Shown here one piece after another: positions 8,630 to 18,849 of a stretch of 64,000 bases of DNA. This DNA comes from Lingula anatina (Eukaryota; Brachiopoda; Lingulata; Lingulida; Lingulidae), in NCBI RefSeq assembly GCF_001039355.2, contig NW_019775478.1:13301-77300 (forward strand). Direction: 5' to 3'. How positions within the stretch are numbered: the stretch's first letter is position 1; every line of letters starts with the position of its first letter. Below the pieces are notes generated by a model. That model was not told the origin of the DNA. It ran no database searches and worked only from the letters and a program-made list of their open reading frames with translations. Both the position numbers and the translations under genes were made by a program.

Positions 8630-11353
8630 ATGACGAGGGCCAGCTTCCACACGGGGTACTTACTCATACATGTATTGGTTTCCCTGTGGGCGGCCATGCT
8701 GGGAAAAACGACAACTATTTCATCCCACAAGTGCGACGTTCACGTGGACCACGGACTAAGAAACGATACATTGGCAAACTGCTTGGGACGAAATCTGCGT
8801 GCGGTTCCAGCAGATCTCCCGGTTACAACAACTGTTGCTGATTTCTCGAACAATGACTTTAGGCTCATACATATGAAACAGTTCCTGTTCCTGTCCAAAC
8901 TGAGAGTATTGCATCTCAGATCGTGCAATATATCTTATCTGAATAAAGACGCGTTTTACGGTCTTGGCCTTCTAGAAGTATTGGATTTGAGCAGCAACCA
9001 TCTACGTCATCCATCTGATCAAATTTTTAAATCGCTGAAGTCTGTAATGACTATTAATCTGTCCTATAATAGAGACATCTTTGGGGTGTCACTGTCAACA
9101 TCCCTCTTTGAAGGTTTGGATCGTTTGGAAAGAATATTTCTTAAGAGAATTGATTTAAAAGAAATAAGAATGGACGCTTTTTCAACAAATATCAATCTGA
9201 AATTGGTATTTCTCAATGACAATCAATTTCAGCATATCCCAGAAGCAATCTTAAAAAATCGTTATGTAAGTGAGATAGTTCTAAGTCATAACAAAATACA
9301 TACTTTTCGGATTAACACGTCAGACACCGCAATCCGCAAAAAGCTCGTCCTAGGCTTGCAGTCAAATCGAATCACTAAAATATCTAGGACTGATGTACGA
9401 CCACTTTTAAGGTATGGTGAACTGAGTTTATATTTGGATAAAAACAAAATCACACACATTTGGGACGATGCTTTCATTGATGTGAAACACATTGGTGTAC
9501 TGTCGGTATCATTCAATCCTTTATGCAAATTACAATTTAAACAGTCCCAAAACCAAAACACCACAATCGACTGTCCAGCTTTCCGAAATTTAACTTTGAG
9601 TTTAAAGGAGAGCCAAATAACAAGCCTAGTTGCACGAAGCATAGACTTGCACGTTGATAGCCTGAGTTCAACCATGTTCTTTCCCCTTCAAAATACATCT
9701 CTCAGAAAGTTGAATCTTGGACGGAATTCTATAAAACGATTGCAACCATCAGCTTTCAAGGACCTGCCCCAGCTTACTGAACTAAGGCTGGACTCCTGCG
9801 GCATACAATCGTTCCCGTTACCGGCCCTACATCCTTTCAGAGACACAATGAAGAACATTGATCTCAGTCAGAATAACTTGGACACGGATTGGTTGGAAGG
9901 GACACTCAATATCTGCCCTAACCTAACGGAACTTTATTTTGTAAACAAGTTAGATTCCTCCTTTGTGAAAAATAACAAAGCGACTTATTCCGTTGACAAT
10001 CACTCAAGTATAAGGACTTTGGTTTTTAGGCCTAACAAACCACAGGAAATTGAACATTTGGTCTTCAAAAATCTGTCTTCCCTGGAACGGCTCATCCTCA
10101 GTGGACTTTCAAATAGTGCTTTTATGATTGACACCTTCAATTTGAGAAAGCTAAAGCTTCAGGATTTACAACAATTACAGATCTTGGACCTATCTAGAAA
10201 CGGGGCATACCTACACTGTGACATCCGGAGAGCAGATTACTTCAAAGGAATGCCAAATCTTCAAGAATTACGCATGAGTTATAACAGACTGTATTCCACC
10301 AATGTCTCTGTACGCATTGCTATGTTTCAATCTCTTGGCAATTTAATATCCTTAGATTTAAGTAATAACTTATTATTTGAACTACCAGTGGGAATGTTTG
10401 ACTCTATGGTGCGTCTCAGACTTCTGATTCTTTCACACAACAAACTGCGGACAATTCCCAAGGGACTATTCAGAAACTTGAAACAACTCCACACTCTAAG
10501 ATTAAACTCCAATTCCATAACCATTATCCAAGATGGCGCCTTTGGTGGCTTGGTGTCTTTAAATGTACTTGAAATGAGGGACAATAAGTTAATCTGTGAC
10601 TGCAATATACGGTTGTTTCAGCAATGGTTGGAACGACTTGACAATAAGGACTCAGTCGAGTTTTGCTTTGGCTCTTACTCAACAAACAAAATTCCTATTA
10701 CTGAGTTCAAACCTGACTGGTGGCAATGTGATAATAATACCACGAAGGTGGCGGTTAGTGTCCTTGGACTGGCATTATTCATAGGTCTTATAGCTGGTAT
10801 TGTTTACTATGCACGATGGGACATAAGATTTGCTTTCGTCGTCAGGTTCGGGTGGCAATGCTGTGCTAAGAAACCAAAAGATGCTGACGTCAACCTTGTA
10901 AAAATATTCGATGCTTTTGTGTCTTATAGTTTATTGGATACGGCCTGGGTTGCTGCCGAGCTGATCCCAAATCTGGAAAATGACGAACAATTCAACTTTC
11001 GTCTTTGTATCCACGAGCGCAATTTCCTTCCCGGCAACTCTATTGTAGAAAGTGTTGAAGGAGCCATGGACAGCAGTTACAGTGTCCTTTTCTGGATTAC
11101 TGAAAACTTTCTGGGAAGCGAAGTTTGTGATTTTGAACTGAATTTGGCCAAAACCAAGCTTTTTGAAGGTAGTATTCGCTCGGTTATTTTCATATTCGAA
11201 AAAGGTTTTGATAAAACCCAACTACCGCAGCCCATGGGGATAATGATGCGACATTGCCGTTGTCTTTACTGGCCAGACATGCGACTCCGCAAAAGAGATA
11301 TTTTTTGGAAAAGACTGAAGCTTGTCTTATTGGAAAACAGAGACGAGCACTAG
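8630..11353 (+). CDS. Toll-like receptor 2 of tandem pair, intact
   Basis: A single-exon receptor of 907 residues with the same architecture as its neighbour: signal peptide, N-terminal cap, leucine-rich repeats, one C-terminal cap, transmembrane segment about 706-728 and TIR from about 758. The proteins are highly similar, but divergence is patchy. The last leucine-rich repeats, C-terminal cap and TIR are nearly identical. The central ectodomain differs much more, and copy 2 has lost two residues where copy 1 reads VNSKQLQATHYFEN and copy 2 KNNKATYSVDN. In the TIR I see few changes (for example T to A after WVA, G to S in GAMDG, C to R in GSIC). All TIR boxes are conserved. Both copies look functional, so this is recent duplication with ectodomain diversification or partial gene conversion. 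Confidence 0.95.
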   Translation: MTRASFHTGYLLIHVLVSLWAAMLGKTTTISSHKCDVHVDHGLRNDTLANCLGRNLRAVPADLPVTTTVADFSNNDFRLIHMKQFLFLSKLRVLHLRSCNISYLNKDAFYGLGLLEVLDLSSNHLRHPSDQIFKSLKSVMTINLSYNRDIFGVSLSTSLFEGLDRLERIFLKRIDLKEIRMDAFSTNINLKLVFLNDNQFQHIPEAILKNRYVSEIVLSHNKIHTFRINTSDTAIRKKLVLGLQSNRITKISRTDVRPLLRYGELSLYLDKNKITHIWDDAFIDVKHIGVLSVSFNPLCKLQFKQSQNQNTTIDCPAFRNLTLSLKESQITSLVARSIDLHVDSLSSTMFFPLQNTSLRKLNLGRNSIKRLQPSAFKDLPQLTELRLDSCGIQSFPLPALHPFRDTMKNIDLSQNNLDTDWLEGTLNICPNLTELYFVNKLDSSFVKNNKATYSVDNHSSIRTLVFRPNKPQEIEHLVFKNLSSLERLILSGLSNSAFMIDTFNLRKLKLQDLQQLQILDLSRNGAYLHCDIRRADYFKGMPNLQELRMSYNRLYSTNVSVRIAMFQSLGNLISLDLSNNLLFELPVGMFDSMVRLRLLILSHNKLRTIPKGLFRNLKQLHTLRLNSNSITIIQDGAFGGLVSLNVLEMRDNKLICDCNIRLFQQWLERLDNKDSVEFCFGSYSTNKIPITEFKPDWWQCDNNTTKVAVSVLGLALFIGLIAGIVYYARWDIRFAFVVRFGWQCCAKKPKDADVNLVKIFDAFVSYSLLDTAWVAAELIPNLENDEQFNFRLCIHERNFLPGNSIVESVEGAMDSSYSVLFWITENFLGSEVCDFELNLAKTKLFEGSIRSVIFIFEKGFDKTQLPQPMGIMMRHCRCLYWPDMRLRKRDIFWKRLKLVLLENRDEH

Positions 11354-12085
11354 CTAACTTAAACCTGCCGCCAAAATTGTATACAATCACATTGTACGTG
11401 GAAATGAAAAGGTGGTCTTGTAAAATAACCATTAACGCGTCCGTACTTTGAAATGGCAAGGTACGTCACAGTAGATTGCATTTACCAGTGATTTTTTTAC
11501 CAAAAATTGTTTACGGACTAGCAAAAAAATGCAAACGTTTTCAGTTCGCGTAACCACAGTGTGATAAGAGGCCAGAGTGAATGGGAATAAATTCAAAATG
11601 GCCGACAATTGCCAACATGGTGGGAAGGAAGTCCATCTTCCTAGTTGTGTAAAATATTCTCTTCATGTGCAACATATACTTGGCATTGAAACATGGCCTC
11701 ATATATGGACTTTTGAAATATTGTAGGGCACGTTTCATAACGATACCATTTATAAAATCTCAGCTGCTTTTTATTTAATAATATACCATACATGCACGTG
11801 TGTATTAAGAACGCTTTTGACACGGGGTTTCGCTTATGTAATACATACTCTACTTGTAAACGAATGTAAATAAATTGATATTTCTTTATGCTCGGATCGT
11901 ATATTCACTGTATTATTAAATTTAAAATGATAAGTTTCGGGCTTATTTTAGGCTACCTCGAATGTGAACAATTCGTCCTATTTTTGCTCTCTTTGGTACA
12001 GGACTTGGCACTGGCGCCAGGTGCCGCAGGAATGCCGTATCCTCGTGCATACACTGTGTGTATCATATTTATGCTGTGTTCAGAC

Positions 12086-12542
12086 TTTAAATTATCGGAC
12101 CAGTAAAATCGAACTATCTATGCGGGGATTCTTGCTTATGTGCACTTAAAATAATCAGCTTCGTTGTCTGGCCCACCCCCTCCAGAAGCTGCGAAAGATG
12201 ATGACCCCTTACAGCTTCATTCTTTGTGGTAAAATTATGCCAAGTGCATCAGTTACCCCCACCCCACCCCCCGTAACTGTATTTATCATCTGTTTGAGAG
12301 GACAACAGCGGTGTTTGAAAGCTCGCATGAACTTTAAGGTACATGAATGTATAATACAGAAAAAGAAGGTTAATAATATCTATAGACTATATCTCACACA
12401 AGCTTTGGTTGATCATTCGTTTTGACACTCGGAACTACTCGGATGTCTCCGCACTCGACAATGAGCTTGAGTATGGAGCTTGCGGAATGAGCCGAGGATT
12501 GCCGATTGTCGTTTTGACGGATAGTCACATGGTAATGTAACG
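12086..12542. other. Spacer between TLR unit and KCNMB-like gene
   Basis: No gene or repeat recognised apart from a short C-rich run near 12250-12280. The plus-strand TLR and the minus-strand KCNMB-like gene converge here, so the stretch should contain both 3' ends. Confidence 0.4.
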
Positions 12543-12989
12543 TCACACAGGCGTCTCCGAATACGCGCTTATTATAGACTTACGCGACGTGGAGTCTAAT
12601 GTCCGCGATGACGCCGCGGTGTGAACAGACAAGGTAGAACTCATAGTGCTGACGGAGGGCACGCTGTTAGAGGCCGTGCATCCGGGTACCCAACCCCGAC
12701 AGGGGGCCCTCTTTTTTCTCACAAACTGCTCTCTTCGGTCTTGCTCTTGGCCGGAAAGAATGCCAAAAAGACACAGGATGAAGGAGGCGATGGTAAGAAG
12801 CAAAGGCCACAGTATTACGTTGACGGCACAGGCTTCGCTGCATACAACGTGGCTTATGAATTGTGACGCATTTGCAGGATTTTGGTAGCACTCAAAAGAT
12901 GACCCCAGTGCGTCATATTGGTCCCGGAAGTGACGTAAATTTGTCCATTCCTTGGTCGGGTCTTCCTGGCAGGCAGGGGTGTAGGAGCA
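12543..12989 (-). CDS. KCNMB-like exon 2 (second half of loop, TM2, tail)
   Basis: Follows the acceptor TTTGCTTTCAG. It has 148 codons plus TGA and starts with CSYTPAC in phase 0. It carries the conserved loop cysteines and TM2. Confidence 0.8.
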   Translation of the reverse strand, partial: CSYTPACQEDPTKEWTNLRHFRDQYDALGSSFECYQNPANASQFISHVVCSEACAVNVILWPLLLTIASFILCLFGILSGQEQDRREQFVRKKRAPCRGWVPGCTASNSVPSVSTMSSTLSVHTAASSRTLDSTSRKSIISAYSETPV

Positions 12990-13205
12990 CTGAAAGCAAA
13001 AAAATAAATGAAGTTATCTTACTGTCTATCTAGACAAACACTCATGTCGCTCTCTTTCTCTCTCATTGTTATTAAAATCTCGCTATTCTAAAGGACATTC
13101 ATTCAATCAGGGATCCAGTAACTCTGCATCTGTTGCACACATACATACATGCACATATATACTAGTATGTACCTGTACATACACCCCCTTGTGCACGCAC
13201 TCATG

Positions 13206-13249
<44 letters not shown>

Positions 13250-13688
13250 GAGAAATTTGAATAAAGAAAGGAGCGCAAGTAACCTTTACCTTAGACCTGG
13301 ACGTTGAATCCATAGCCACGAGGTCGTCATAGAGATACCCCTTCTGCGTGCCATTTCCCGCGTTATACGTCACGACCACCAGCAGACAGGGCAAAGTGTG
13401 GTTCCGGTCACGTGCGCACACCACCGTGTCATTAACAACCAGGTGGCGCTGACACCCAGTACACTTCACCTCGTCCAATCGATAGTATATGTCCCATACA
13501 GTACACCTCAGTCTCTTAAAAGCCTGCATATCAAAGTAGCCCTTAGCATAGACCCCGGAGAGGGTCACCAGAAGGACGACGGACACGATGGTCAACCAGA
13601 ATCCGACCCACAGTCCCGCGCAGTGGACGTAGCGAAGTTTGGCGTCAGACCACAGGTGGACGGTTTCCTTGGCTTTGGTCAGAAACAT
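12543..13688 (-). CDS. BK-channel beta-subunit-like protein (KCNMB family), two exons
   Basis: Exons 13290-13688 and 12543-12989 join in phase 0 to give 281 residues with two transmembrane segments. TM1 is about 25-48. The extracellular loop has cysteines at 62, 76, 79, 91, 101, 134, 140, 167, 183 and 187, and N-glycosylation sites NDT, NHT, NGT and NAS. TM2 is about 188-210, followed by a Ser/Thr-rich cytoplasmic tail. The loop segment CSYTPACQEDPTKEW and the later FECYQN and VILWPLLL match the arrangement I know from vertebrate KCNMB4 (CSYIPPC...FTCYFNQ...HCFLWPL). Family role: accessory subunit that modulates calcium-activated BK potassium channels at the plasma membrane. The start codon follows a noncoding acceptor TTTTTACAG near 13722, with a tiny upstream ORF between. 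The C-terminal tail is longer than in vertebrate family members. Confidence 0.82.
13207..13247. repeat. CA microsatellite
   Basis: About 20 CA units inside the KCNMB-like intron. Confidence 0.95.
13290..13688 (-). CDS. KCNMB-like exon 1 (N terminus, TM1, first half of loop)
   Basis: 133 codons from the ATG at 13688, ending SRSK before the donor GTAAAG. The open frame continues past the donor into a CA repeat, which I treat as intron. Confidence 0.8.
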
Positions 13689-14479
13689 CGTTTTGGTTAA
13701 GTCTCAGTCATGTTGGATTCTGTAAAAATGTCCGTGAATTCCATCAGCACAAATGTCACTTTATATAACCGCATTCATTTGGTCCCCAGCATACAGGCAA
13801 CAGTTAATTGACATAAACTGAAACTAAATAATATCTTGATAAACTATTGTTTTATCTACCGGTCAAATAATGAGTTTTCTCTCGTCGATGTGATATCATT
13901 ATGATGTAAGCCTACTCCCAAATGTGCGACAAAAGAAATTTTCAGCTGACGCATTTCAGGGAGGAATTCGTCAAATCCATAATCATTCTTAAATAGTCTT
14001 GTCACATACATGTACGTGTATGTGTAAGGTTGTGATTGTCTTAGTATATTGTGTTCGTCTCTTTCCGTTTGTGTTCGTGTATGTCCGTTTATCCATAAAA
14101 AGTGTCCCTAAACCATAATTGATGTTACTGGTTAGGTTATAAGAATGATTTTTATATAAACCATGTGCACGTTTACAATGTGAACACTACTTATTCTCTC
14201 GATATATTTTTTTTTATTCCCCCGGGAAAGGAGGAGGACTCTCCAACAAATGAAGTACCCAACTGCAAATATTTCAATAAAATCGTAAGTAAACGTTCCC
14301 TGAGTTATCTATGTGAAAACTTCACAAGAAAAACATGAGCAGAACAGCCCTCATTATTACACTATTCACACCACTAAATTTACATTTTAGCAAAACAGGA
14401 TATCAACGTGACACGAGACACGTTAGGCCTACCTGGTTTTTGACGTACGTGTTTAAGGTGACATTGTCCTCACTTGAAT

Positions 14480-14654
14480 GCCAGCGTAACTGGAATGGAA
14501 GTCCTCCAGGAACCGTAGACCGCTTCCCATTACTTTGTACAGGTGACATTCGTTCAATATACTAATCCCAATACTCCATCTAACCCTAACTTGTACTAAT
14601 CATATGGGAGTCTGGACTTCCATTCCTAGGACTTCCATTCCTGTCACACCGGCA
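14480..14654. mobile_element. MITE family F, copy 2 (most complete)
   Basis: About 175 bp with inverted ends: TGCCAGCGTAACTGGAATGG on the left and, inverted, TGCCGGTGTGACAGGAATGG on the right, each followed by AAGTCC. The interior has TACAGGTGACATTCG. It is non-coding. Confidence 0.7.
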
Positions 14655-14870
14655 CAGTTCTACAGGGCACCTACGAGTCTGAACACCGAGACGAAAATGT
14701 ACACTTTCGATTGAAAGGCACAGGATAATATTTTGAATTGAAGTATTAAGAAATAACATCTCCAATGTGATTGCCACTATTTTTGTTTCAAGATAATCTT
14801 ATCAGGGTTTACGGCAAAAAAAAAAAACAGAAGGAAAAATACTATTGTACATTATCGATAGTGATATTAC

Positions 14871-15032
14871 CTGTGAGTTCAGATTTAACGGGCACCCTGT
14901 AGTTTTCACCAAATAAACGAGCACTTGATTCATATAAAGATAGATCCCTCCCATAACTTTACTGGGAGCATCATTCATGTCTATACTATTTAAGAAGACG
15001 TCAGACGCGATGACATCTCCTTGCAGCGCCAC
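14871..15032 (-). CDS. Possible orphan exon, unknown product
   Basis: An open 162-base segment (54 codons, phase 0 at both sides) lies between an acceptor ending CCCATAG (just above 15032) and a donor GTAATA (14870-14865). It encodes VALQGDVIASDVFLNSIDMN and continues to a cysteine-containing end TTGCPLNLNSQ. I recognise no family. It lies upstream of the KCNMB-like gene on the same strand, but that gene's coding region looks complete without it. It could belong to an undetected gene, or be chance. Confidence 0.25.
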
Positions 15033-15308
15033 CTATGGGATTCAGCGTATTCCTCCCTGCCGGACCCTGGTCAAGATTTCCTGGAGGACATTGCCCTTGC
15101 TTGACCATGATATCGACAATGTCTATAGCACGACACGCGTGACGCTGACCATGCAGAGGACGCAGCGGACACTGCTGTCCTTGGTGACATTAATAGACAA
15201 ATGGAAGTAACGTGTTAATGTGTCTATAAGGTCACGGATTACTGAAGTGCCTGAAATAATTGTCGGCCATGAATAACCTCAGTTTGACGGTACATCGTGC
15301 CGACCTCT

Positions 15309-15358
15309 CTCCCCCCCCCCCCCCCCCCCAAACACCACCACCACCACCACCACCACCA
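15309..15358. repeat. C-tract and CAC microsatellite
   Basis: About 19 C residues followed by a CAAACACCACCACC-type run. Confidence 0.9.
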
Positions 15359-15474
15359 CTGCGCTGCCAGGTCCCACACCTGCCAAAAGCGGTGGTTTAT
15401 GGTACAGGTTGCATTTTAACTGCCGCTGAGCGGCGAAGTGACTTCCAGCTAGTGCTAAAGCTGCATTTGTAGAA

Positions 15475-16758
15475 TAAACGCCATGCTTGTAGAATAAATG
15501 TCATACCTGTACTGTAGTTTACAATAAACCTCCCCATGATGCATCTTAATATGAGGCTAAGTGACCTTCCATACATGTCTACACTCCATGTTATTTGTAT
15601 GTTTTTAGTTTTAACCCTTGGTGTCGGTATTTCCCCTACGACGTAAAATAAACATGGCGCCCGCCTACCTCTTTATAAACTCTACAGTTTACTTGAGGTC
15701 AATGTTTACACGCGTCAGTGCATTTTATCCACGATTTGCATAGCTCCCTTTAACATATAAATAGTTCTTTGTGGTCAGTCAAAAACACGTTTAATTAATG
15801 CATCTTTTTATTCATATATGTGGATGTTCAATAGGCATACAAACAATATGTTCTTAAAGAATTAGCATATGCAGCTTAAATAGTGGTTTTTGCCAGAGTC
15901 CATACCTCAGCGAAAGTAAAAAGAAAGAGCGGAATAGCAATTTATGTTATAAATGAAAGTACTTCTACTCAGATGGGACCAGGGATAGACACCCTAGCAA
16001 TCATCTAAGCTCTTCAGTCGTTTGCCCAGTAGAGAAATCAGTTTTAAAACTGCTAAACATAAACACTCAGTTTATACATTATACGTACTGCTCCAAAAGC
16101 CTTAGCAAAAAGTTGAAATATTGGAGTAGAAATTGCTCCAATTAAAACTGCTGTATAGACAAAACTATACCTATAACTTTTAGAAGCTGTTTATTCTAGC
16201 AAGCCGGGGCTGTGATACCAGTAGCATAATAATAATAATTAAGCCTAGCCTGTAACGTAAACAACAGCAAAATATTCCATTTTGGTCCTTAGAAAATTAA
16301 ACATCCGTCCAATCATATAAAATGAACGAAAAATAGCTGATAATTAAAACGACAGAACGACGAATAAATACAAGTAACTGCACGTCGTTTACTACTGTAA
16401 ATAATAATTTAATTGCACTTTATGTTCATTCTCCAACGTTGTTTAAAAGAAAAATTTTTCGGCATCACATAAAAAATATCGGTATATTGGAAGTGTAATT
16501 TGAACCGTGCCATTCACAATTGCAACTGATTAACTTATAACTTATGATATACTCTGCTTTGCATTCATAATAAATAAGTTGTATCTAACTAAAATATAAA
16601 ATATACTATCGGCTTTGAGCTTAAGTTTAAAAATGGACCATTTAAAACAACAGCGAATGAATTACATGGTCACGGGTGAATATCAATATTAGGTGTCAGA
16701 GAGTATTTCATTTTTCTAAACACCAATTTGACCATGTCATGCAACTGTTTTTTTGGGC
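15475..16758. other. Region downstream of the DAN-like gene
   Basis: AT-rich, no coding segment recognised. Minus-strand polyadenylation signals (TTTATT on the plus strand, for example near 15806 and 16190) make it the probable 3' UTR and downstream flank of the DAN-like gene. Confidence 0.4.
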
Positions 16759-17409
16759 TCACAACGTTTTTTTACGGGAAAGAGATCGTTGCAAATGTTC
16801 GTAACCTGTGACACTTTTTTCGTCGTTGCTGTCATCATTTTCGCCATTTTGCTTTCGTCTCCTCTCCAGCATGACAAGTAAACGTCGTCTTGCTGCTCTG
16901 GTCAGACCACGCCTCTTTCCCTGTCCTCTATTGGACGTCACGTTAGTGCTACCTAGCAATGCATCTAAGCCACGCCCCCGAATACGCCCTCTGATTGATG
17001 TCACGTTGGCTCTGAAATCGGGTGTAAAATCAACGTGATCGTCTGCTTCGGTGAGGTTCTCTTGCCGCTTTATCTGTCGCAATTCCACCATTCGTTCCTG
17101 CGCCTGCCGAATCAGGAAATTATCCAACGAATAATCCGTTCTTTCGGGTGGAAAATCCCGCTGCAGTTGATCCAGTGTCTTTGCGTCGGGGGCACCTTCT
17201 GAGTCCTCTGCCACACCTAACACAATGTCGCTATCACAGCTATCGCAATCCCTTCCTTCATCCTCAGGAGAGTATTGCTTGGTTTCAGATTCGTCTTGCG
17301 TCCCTAAACCTGTCTGGCGTGAAGATGTGCCGCAACTTGCGCATGCGCACTCCTCTATTATCTGGACAAACTTTGGCAGCATGTGTCCATTTGCACACTG
17401 AAGCGTCAC
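16759..17409 (-). CDS. DAN-like exon 4 (end of knot, acidic and basic tail)
   Basis: 216 codons plus TGA. The first codon is GTG (Val) after acceptor TTTCCTCCAG; it is not a start codon. It carries VTLQC and CACASCG, then the unstructured charged tail with two NVTS copies. Confidence 0.85.
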   Translation of the reverse strand: MTLQCANGHMLPKFVQIIEECACASCGTSSRQTGLGTQDESETKQYSPEDEGRDCDSCDSDIVLGVAEDSEGAPDAKTLDQLQRDFPPERTDYSLDNFLIRQAQERMVELRQIKRQENLTEADDHVDFTPDFRANVTSIRGRIRGRGLDALLGSTNVTSNRGQGKRRGLTRAARRRLLVMLERRRKQNGENDDSNDEKSVTGYEHLQRSLSRKKTL

Positions 17410-18790
17410 CTGGAGGAAATGACAAGGATGGAGAATGATGTGTCGTCACTGGACAGTCTGTGACGTCAAAAATATGAGACGTTTTATAAAACGTCATCAA
17501 AGTAATCACAGGACTATGATATTTGATTGTGGCCATTAGGACATCAAATCAAAAACAAAATGAACGTTGAAAATGAATTAAGAGAATTATTTATCTTTTT
17601 TGTTACACTGCCATCTGTGGAGTTTATGGCGGTAAGCACATGTAAATCACAAAACCTACATGAGATTCATTTCTCACCTTTTCCCATCGTGCTCGTGCTG
17701 GCTTACACACGTCATGCCTCTGCAGTAGTCCTGCGTTCTGACTGGGCAAGGTGTTGGGCACGGAGTAGGAGTAGCATTGGCCAACGCAGACTTTATTTTC
17801 GACACTCTGTAACGATAGAAAAATGTAGTCAGTCTAAGCACATGTGTTCTTCACTCCAAAGCTATTTTGGTAAAGTATTGCGCAATAATGAATACGTAGG
17901 ACGGATAACTCTGCTGTCTCTTGGCTTGGCATGGAGAGAATAAAGTATAGCGGGTAAAGAACTGATGATGGAAGTGCTGGCACACCATACATATGGCTCT
18001 ACCCAGGTCAGGAAGCTCAGATGGTTTCATTAATAGCAGGTATAAATTGTATAGCCGAATGTTTGTCGAATGACGCATTTTAAAACAAAACCTTAAGATC
18101 TACCTTAATGTTACATAGAACGTCTGACCAAATTTTGATCAACAACAGTGGTTATATTCGTTAAACTTGTTTAGAAAAAGTGATTAGAGACGCAACCTAC
18201 CATATTACCATAAATATAATTCTATTGGCCCCCCCCCCCCCCCCCCCCCCATTTTACCCCATCCCGTATCCGCCTCCAAAGTTTTCCCTCAATCTATACC
18301 TGACTTTCACATCCCGGCTGTGTCAAGATCTGCTGTATTGGTCTGGACTCACACCACGTGTGGCTCTCTGAGTGGAACACGATACTTTGGAGCTAGCAAT
18401 AATAATAATAATAAGTCATACTAACTTGGAACAGCTCACATATTGCGAAAAGTGCTGTGTGCAGCTCACACAGAAAAAAGACCATCAACTATCATATGTC
18501 AGCTAATTATATATATAACCCTACTGGGTATTCCACAATCTATTATGAGATTCATGTAAAATTATTGACCACGTATATGTCGATAGAGGCATGGTGAGTA
18601 ACTGTTTCCCATATACAACCGGGCTGGATGGGAAATCTATTTATTCATTTATTTATTTATTTATTTATTTATTTATTGATTGATTGATCGTGAGTTCTTT
18701 GAACAGCTGTCTTACCGGCGGATGGGCGTCCTGTCCTGCTACAAAGACGCTAGAAGTGGTCACCATCACCAACAAGAACACTGCGGCCAT
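16759..18790 (-). CDS. DAN/NBL1-like secreted BMP antagonist, four coding exons
   Basis: Exons 18716-18790, 18300-18392, 17678-17806 and 16759-17409 join in phase 0 throughout to give 315 residues. A signal peptide (MAAVFLLVMVTTSSVFVAG) leads into a DAN cystine-knot domain at about 38-127. It reads WCESRPIQQI, GCESQSVENKVCVGQC, YSYSVPNTLP, VCKPARARWEK, VTLQC and EECACASCG, which follows the vertebrate NBL1/DAN pattern (WCEAKN, GCEAKS, CLGQCFSYSVPNTFP, VTLEC, HCSCQACG). Gremlin and Cerberus are more distant. Family role: extracellular binding and inhibition of BMP/GDF ligands. After the knot there is a long acidic stretch and then a strongly basic tail (RGRIRGRGLD, GKRRGLTRAARRRLL), so the protein is much longer than human NBL1 (about 181 residues). 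Nine cysteines are present in the domain. Confidence 0.88.
17678..17806 (-). CDS. DAN-like exon 3 (cystine-knot core)
   Basis: 43 codons, SVENKVCVGQCYSYSVPNTL onward to RARWEK, between acceptor CGTTACAG and donor GTGAGA. Confidence 0.88.
18230..18250. repeat. C homopolymer
   Basis: Run of about 21 C residues in DAN-like intron 2. Confidence 0.9.
18300..18392 (-). CDS. DAN-like exon 2 (start of cystine knot)
   Basis: 31 codons containing WCESRPIQQI and PGCESQ. The acceptor ATTGCTAG was chosen over a nearer CAG because only it keeps frame. The donor is GTATAG. Confidence 0.8.
18638..18688. repeat. TTTA microsatellite
   Basis: About ten ATTT units in DAN-like intron 1, followed by a few TTGA units. 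Confidence 0.9.
18716..18790 (-). CDS. DAN-like exon 1 (signal peptide)
   Basis: 25 codons ending AHPP at donor GTAAGA. An acceptor TTCTTTTACAG lies seven bases before the ATG, so there is at least one upstream noncoding exon. Confidence 0.85.
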
Positions 18791-18849
18791 CTTGGTTCTG
18801 TAAAAGAACATCAGAACTGAGTGAAAATGTAAAGAGATTTAACTGTTTT

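Larger units (their letters stand above)
7398..12085. repeat. Tandem duplication unit, copy 2
   Basis: Direct repeat of 1-4645. It carries the second TLR gene, the second family B element and homologous 3' flank, including an AAATGGCCGACAA word near 11597 that corresponds to 4201. Spacing between corresponding ATGs is 7399 bases and between stops 7393. Confidence 0.92.

Noticed and set aside
13107-13289. Extension of KCNMB-like exon 1 into a Cys/Val-rich tail
   Set aside because: This is a CA repeat read in frame after a good donor. The true continuation is exon 2, which carries the conserved loop.
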